Origin: Taxawa tesnikishii (nom. ined.) | Taxonomy: Eukaryota > Ascomycota > Dothideomycetes > Dothideales | DNA: 64,000 bases | Direction: 5' to 3' | NCBI GenBank assembly: GCA_030247885.1 | Contig: JAPDRO010000007.1 | Coordinates: 211,001 to 275,000, forward strand | Shown here: one piece after another, positions 59,200-64,000 of the stretch | Numbering within the stretch: the stretch's first letter is position 1 | Layout of the letters: each line of letters opens with the position of its first letter | The notes under the pieces: generated by a model | Databases searched by the model: none | Told to the model about the DNA's origin: nothing | The model's input: the letters and a program-made list of their open reading frames with translations, nothing else | Translations under genes and position numbers: made by a program

Positions 59200-61467
59200 A
59201 TGCCACCCAAGACAGAGAAGAGCAGCCAATTGAAACGTGCAAGGGTGCGTCATCTTAGAAGCACCATCCTTCCACCTTCATTCCCATTTGTCTCACGAAT
59301 ATCTCACAGGCTTCCGTCGGCGAAGGCGCTGAGGACCCGTCCAAGAAACCACGCCGCTCTCAGCGACTGTCCGCACAGCACGACGACGAACACCTCAAAA
59401 GGGCCCACTGCCTTCGCCCGTAACTCACAAGGACACCGCCTCGACCGAATCGGCGGCCCAGCGAACCGTCAGTCCAGCTCCCCAAAGCCCACGGCAACAC
59501 ACTCCCGTATCCACATCACCCAAGTCGAGTCCGCCCCGCCAGTCGGGCCTGTCGTCTCCGCCAGATGACACACAGCCCTTCAGTCAATACCTCCCACCTG
59601 CGCCATACAGCTACGAGGTCGAGGACGAGGAAGGAGAGGGTGTTTGGGGCTATCTGATACCGCTGGACGCCAAGGGAGGAAACGATGCGCTCGTCTTGAG
59701 GAGGAGAGCGGCTTGCCCGGTACCGCCGAGCGAGGTGGGAAGGACGGACGGCCGAAGCAAAGTCGGCAAGACTGAGTACAAGGATCAAGAAGAGGGATAC
59801 GAGGAGGACAAAGCGGATCATGGAACACCTGCAGGGGGTATCTGATTGGGAGACATCCCGAATGTGGTGCGTATCCATCTTCAATGAGGACATGGCGAAT
59901 GGGTAGATGGTTGCAGCACAATGCATGACGAGCTGACGTACGACAGACCGCATCCTCAACGTTCCTACGATCTCCAATCGTCACTGCCTCCTGTTCAACG
60001 AGAACAAGCACGGCGACTCCATAGCCATGCTCGAGGATCTCTCCGGAAACGGCACGTACATCAACGACGCCTACGTCGGGCGCAACAAGCGGCGCGAACT
60101 CCAAGATGGTGACGAGATCTCCATTCTTGACCAGGCTCGCTTCACATTCAGATATCCCCGCAACCGCGACGCGAACGGCTTCAGGCAACAGTACATCATC
60201 CACAGCCAGCTCGGCAAGGGTCACTTTGCGACCGTCTATCTGTGTACGGAGAAGTGCTCCGGCATGCGCTACGCGGTCAAGAAGTTTGAAAAGCGTGTGG
60301 TGCGTGGCCCGCATGGACCGACCGAGGACAAGAGCAGGGTCGACGGCCTGCAACAGGAGATTGCAGTCCTGATGGGCATCAGTCATCCCAACCTCATGTG
60401 CCTGAAGGACACGTTTGACGAGTACGACGGGGTTTACCTTGTGCTGGAACTGGCGCCGGAAGGGGAGCTGTTCAATCACATCGTGAGCAAGCACAGGCTC
60501 TCCGAGGCGGAGACGAGAAAGATATTCGTGCAGTTGTTCCAGGGCGTCAAGTATCTGGTGCGTAGTCTGTCGGCTCATCATGCAGGACCTCACTGACGCC
60601 CTTCTTCAGCACGAACGCAATATCGTCCACCGCGACATCAAGCCGGAAAACATCCTTCTCATCGACAAGGATCTCAGCATCAAGATCGCCGACTTTGGTC
60701 TTGCCAAAATTATTGGCGAGGAATCCTTTACGGCCACTCTGTGCGGTACGCCCTCGTACGTGGCGCCCGAGATCCTCGAGTCCGGAAACCGGAGGCGCTA
60801 CACACGGGCCGTCGATGTCTGGTCTCTGGGCGTGGTCCTGTACATCTGCCTCTGCGGCTTCCCTCCCTTCTCCGACGAGCTGTATTCGCGTGAGAACCCC
60901 TACACCCTCTCGCAACAGATCAAGATGGGTCGCTTCGACTACCCCTCTCCCTACTGGGACAGCGTGGGCGATCCGGCGCTGGACCTCATCGACCGCATGC
61001 TCACGGTCGACGTCGACAAACGATACACCATTGACCAATGCCTGGAGCACCCTTGGACGACGAACCGCGCCGGCGACGCCGCCATCAACCCGGGCGACTC
61101 TCTCGACGGCCTCACCCCCAAGATGGACAACCTTGACTTCTCCCGCCGCAAGCCCGTGCGCGAACGCACCATGCTCAGCGCCATCAACGACGTGCGCGTT
61201 ACCCGCGTCATCAACACGCAGAAGGACGACCTGCCCGCGCTGAAGGTGTGGGAGAAGAACAACTCGAAGGCCGAGAAGCAGAGCCCGATCAACGGCGTCG
61301 GCGACAAGCAGGTCAACGGCCACGCGGCGACGACGGGCAAGGAGGTGGATCCGGCACACAACCGCGACCTGAGAGAATTCGCGGCCATGGGTGGGAAGGG
61401 CGATCAGCCACTCTTTGGTGACGACGGGGGCAGCAATTACCTCGATGGGAGCATGAGGGCGCCGTGA
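59200..61467 (+). CDS. rad53: Checkpoint kinase Chk2/Rad53/Cds1 family
   Basis: Exons 59200-59244, 59310-59866, 59947-60557 and 60610-61467, with introns of 65, 80 and 52 bp. Exon 2 breaks twice, at A4 59397-59400 and G5 59834-59838; adding one base each restores the run HLKKGPLPSP to PAGGYLIGRHPEC and gives 690 residues. An FHA domain (about 150-265) has GRHPEC, SNRHC and LEDLSGNGTYIN. The kinase domain (about 284-550) has GKGHFATVYL, catalytic Asp414 in VHRDIKPEN, and Asp433 in ADFGLAK. Upstream SQ/TQ-type sites (TQPFSQ) fit ATM/ATR control. It is a nuclear effector kinase of the DNA damage and replication checkpoint. One FHA domain, as in Cds1/Chk2, rather than the two of yeast Rad53. Confidence 0.95.
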
Positions 61468-62860
61468 ACGCTGGTTCGCACCGGTCGGCGGGGAGATTAG
61501 AGTTGCATTGTGGCGCGTGCACGCGAAGAGCGCACCCAGCGGACAGGTTTGCGATCGAATCCGGGGAATCGGAGCGATGTGCCAGTGTGGACGCTTCGCT
61601 GACCTTTCTCACGCTGATGGGTTAAAAGCTGATCCCCTTTGCCTTCGGCTCGAGCCGGACGATCTGGGCGTTGGGATGGTTGGGGCCTCGGGGATTACAG
61701 GCCATGGGCATGGGAAACGCGGTGAACTGTCATGATAGGCAACGCGAGACAAGACGTCGAACGAGATGACGGCCACCGGTGTTGTTCCCATTCACTTGTC
61801 GTATGTCCGTGCTGGAGCATTTTACCGCCTTTCTCGTCTGCCGGCCGGCCCTCCGGCCTGTTGAAGGCATCGCTACGCTCGTCGAACTGAGCTGTCTACG
61901 CAAGAGCTCCGAATAGCGGAAGGGATGCACGCTGATCCTGTCTCATCACTGTCGCAGTTCGAAATGATGCAGGATGGGGCATCGTACTGCCTCTCGATTA
62001 CCTCGCCGTCCATCGCTCTGTAGTATTGCATGGCTAAGTCGTCCAGCAACGCAGCGCGCGACAGCAGCAGATTGTAACGAAAACTGTATAGTAGATCCTT
62101 TCTACCTTACGTAGGGTCGTAGTCCAAAATCCCAACTACGAGCTGCAAACCCTCCATGACAGGTAACCCGAGCCAACTCACCCCAACCTAACCCAACCCG
62201 ACCCAATCCGATCCGTCAGGGCCTCGACCCCTGTGAAAATGAGCTCACGCCTCCATCCGGCTCTTTCCGCATACGTTCCACGCCCCTTTGCGTACTAGCC
62301 CGATGCTAGTTATACACAATGGGACACCGTTTTACCGATTCATTGGTCCTTTGCTGCCTGCCCTCTCCTCGCTCTCCTTCTCGCCTCTACTACCTTACGT
62401 CGGTAGAACTCCTGGTCCGGCTACTCCACCGCGCTCTACGCGCGCCGCTCGTTCGTTGGCCCGCTGTCCTCGACCCGGTGGAGGGCGAACACCCTTAGCG
62501 TAATCTCGCCTATTGCCGCGTGGGCGCGAGCCCTGGGTCTCTCTAGGCATGGAAAGCACTGTGTGGGACTGTTGTCTAGTCACTTCCTATACGCTACTCT
62601 CTAGCCACCGAGCCGCTGCGCGACATTCTAGTATAGACGCTACACAGCGTGCAGGCAGCGATCCCCGGTGGAGCTTTTGCATAGCAAAGACGGAACGACT
62701 CATGGCTAGTACCGCGACATTGGAGGCAGCAGATCTAAAGCCGTGGCCTCTTCCAAGGGGGAAACAAGTAATTCGGAATTCTAAATGGAGCCATCGTCAT
62801 ACTCGCGGTACGACGACTCGTGATATGAAAGTCATAAAGAGGTTAATTCTCAAAGGGTGA
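61468..62860. other. 3' flank and gene-poor transition to repeat DNA
   Basis: After the kinase the sequence loses coding character. A run of CCAACCTAACCCAACCCGACCC-like bases lies near 62180-62205, but it is not a telomere repeat. No gene seen. Confidence 0.4.
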
Positions 62861-63379
62861 GCCCTCGGCTAGCTAATATACATTGGAGGGGATCACGTTG
62901 TTAGCAACCAGGACCGAGGGCAGTGTGAGACCTTGGACAGTGTAACCGTCTAGATAGGAATTGGGTAATGGGTAACTGAATGTTGGTTGATGTGCAACCA
63001 ATTGAGGGGTCAGTGAACGGGTGAAGGGTATCCGGTAGTGACGAAGGAAGTAATGGGTAATGACTAAGGGAGTATTTGTGATTAACTAAGGAAGTAACGG
63101 ATAGTAATGAAGGGAATATTAGGTAATGAGTAATAAAAGACTAGGTAATCACGAAGAGATTAGTTAGGGTTTAGGTAGTGAATTAGGTAGTTACAATGCA
63201 CGCGGGAAAGTTTCCAGATAGCTAGAATTCCTAGCTACGTAATAGCATAGCTAACTTCTTCTGAAATGCAATAACATTATTGTCACAGTAGTAATGCTTA
63301 TAGAATTGACATTGTAGATGCATTAGATAGTAAGAAGTATTATACAATCGCCAAATTGATGTGATTTTGTATATGTAGT
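62861..63379. repeat. AT-rich degenerate repeats
   Basis: Imperfect tandem blocks around GTAATGGGTAATGACTAAGG and AAGGAAGTAAYGG (about 62940-63180), then AT-rich DNA with many TA steps. Probably part of the transposon relic that follows. Confidence 0.5.
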
Positions 63380-63790
63380 TTAGGATCTAGTGTGCTATCT
63401 ACCTGCTATTGTTATAGCCTCCACCCTTTCTAGTATGCTATTAATATAGTGATCTAGTCTTCTTTGTAGAGTTAATAGGCGCGTTATCCTATATAAATAG
63501 CATACCTAGCATCTAGATAGTAGGTATTTGCTCTTTTAGAACCTTGATATACTTGTTAGCTAAATACCCATGCTTCTTAGTCTCAAAATTACGCTCTATG
63601 ATGACTAGATCTAAGATACTAGTACCCTAGAAAGTAGCCTATACTATCACTAAAAGGTCCTTTCCTTTGTTGTAGGTCTAGATTATCTTGTAGTCCCATT
63701 TCTATTGTAGTGTTCCAAAGCACTATTATAGTAGGGTGGGAAGGCAGTAGTAGTTAGTAGCTATCTCTAGTTCCTGTTGTCGTGATGATG
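63380..63790 (-). pseudogene. RIP-damaged Tc1/mariner transposase relic
   Basis: One minus-strand frame reads GTSILDLVIIERNFETKKHG, then YLANKYIKVLKEQIPTI, then DNAPINSTKKTRSLY, the DDE-core style of Tc1/mariner enzymes (family motif DNAPxH). TAG stops stand where TGG or CAG is expected (after PTI, before DNAP, around ATF), as RIP makes. The element's ends were not identified; the right part may run past the window. Confidence 0.75.
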
Positions 63791-64000
63791 ATGGATGTCT
63801 AGCTATAGTCCTCCGGAAGGTAGATATAAAGGGGTAAGTCACGTGATGTGGAGTCACGTGGCAGTGCTCGGCAGTGGGGGCGGCAGTGGGGAAGCGGAGG
63901 CTACCCCACTACACTATTACCTCTTTTAGCTAGAACCTTGTTTAACTAAGCACTCATTACTCTAGATGACTATATTCCACTATTCTAAGGTCCAACTCCT
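63791..64000. other. Repeat flank at window end
   Basis: Contains GTCACGTGATGTGGAGTCACGTGGCAGTG-like direct repeats (GTCACGTGAT, GTCACGTGGC) and GGCAGTGGGG repeats, possibly the terminal region of the Tc1/mariner relic. No gene seen. Confidence 0.35.

Noticed and set aside
59580-61359. Two long minus-strand frames opposite the kinase
   Set aside because: They overlap the FHA and kinase exons and lack domains of their own.
62180-62210. Telomere repeat
   Set aside because: The CCAACCTAACCC-like run is short and irregular, and sequence with transposon features continues beyond it.

Overview
The window is nuclear DNA of a filamentous ascomycete (Pezizomycotina). The evidence is short GT-AG introns of 45-130 bp with CTNAY-like branch points, a Zn2Cys6 regulator, Dal5-type transporters, a sterol 14-alpha-demethylase, and transposon relics carrying CpA-to-TpA (RIP-type) mutations. 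The CYP51 and overall gene style suggest Dothideomycetes, possibly Mycosphaerellales; this is inference, not proof.

Layout. 1-5.4 kb: two tandem TPR-ankyrin paralogues, then a dead Dal5-type transporter fragment. 5.4-9 kb: gene-poor. 9-14.3 kb: a TmpL-like membrane oxidoreductase and a BTB protein. 16-23.5 kb: a Zn2Cys6 regulator, a Dal5-family MFS transporter and a divergently transcribed 6-phosphogluconate-dehydrogenase-like enzyme, which look like a small carboxylate or sugar-acid use locus. 23.58-25.81 kb: a RIP-damaged Fot1/pogo transposon that is itself interrupted by a fresh 374-bp element with 76-bp direct terminal repeats, a 5-bp target duplication and a tRNA-like promoter. 27.6-35.5 kb: CYP51, a secreted GH1 beta-glucosidase and the ribosome-assembly factor Rsa4/Notchless. 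35.5-41 kb: gene-poor, with two small secreted-protein candidates. 41-52.8 kb: an LRR protein, a short-chain dehydrogenase, a 1.4-kilo-residue SANT/polyQ protein and a chromodomain protein. 53.3-53.8 kb: an AT-rich inverted-repeat element. 54-61.5 kb: a compact housekeeping block (Snu23, ARPC1, U2B''-type snRNP protein, Atg10, Chk2/Rad53 kinase). 62-64 kb: AT-rich repeat DNA with a decayed Tc1/mariner transposase.

A cross-cutting observation shapes many calls. At least thirteen coding frames break at a homopolymer run of 4-6 identical bases, and in every case one extra base of that run restores the conserved reading frame. The broken genes include Rsa4, which is essential in yeast, and Chk2. 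I therefore treat these breaks as probable single-base under-calls in the assembly rather than gene death, and give spans and lengths for the corrected frames. Exon boundaries are my own reading of splice signals and frame continuity; no alignment was run.
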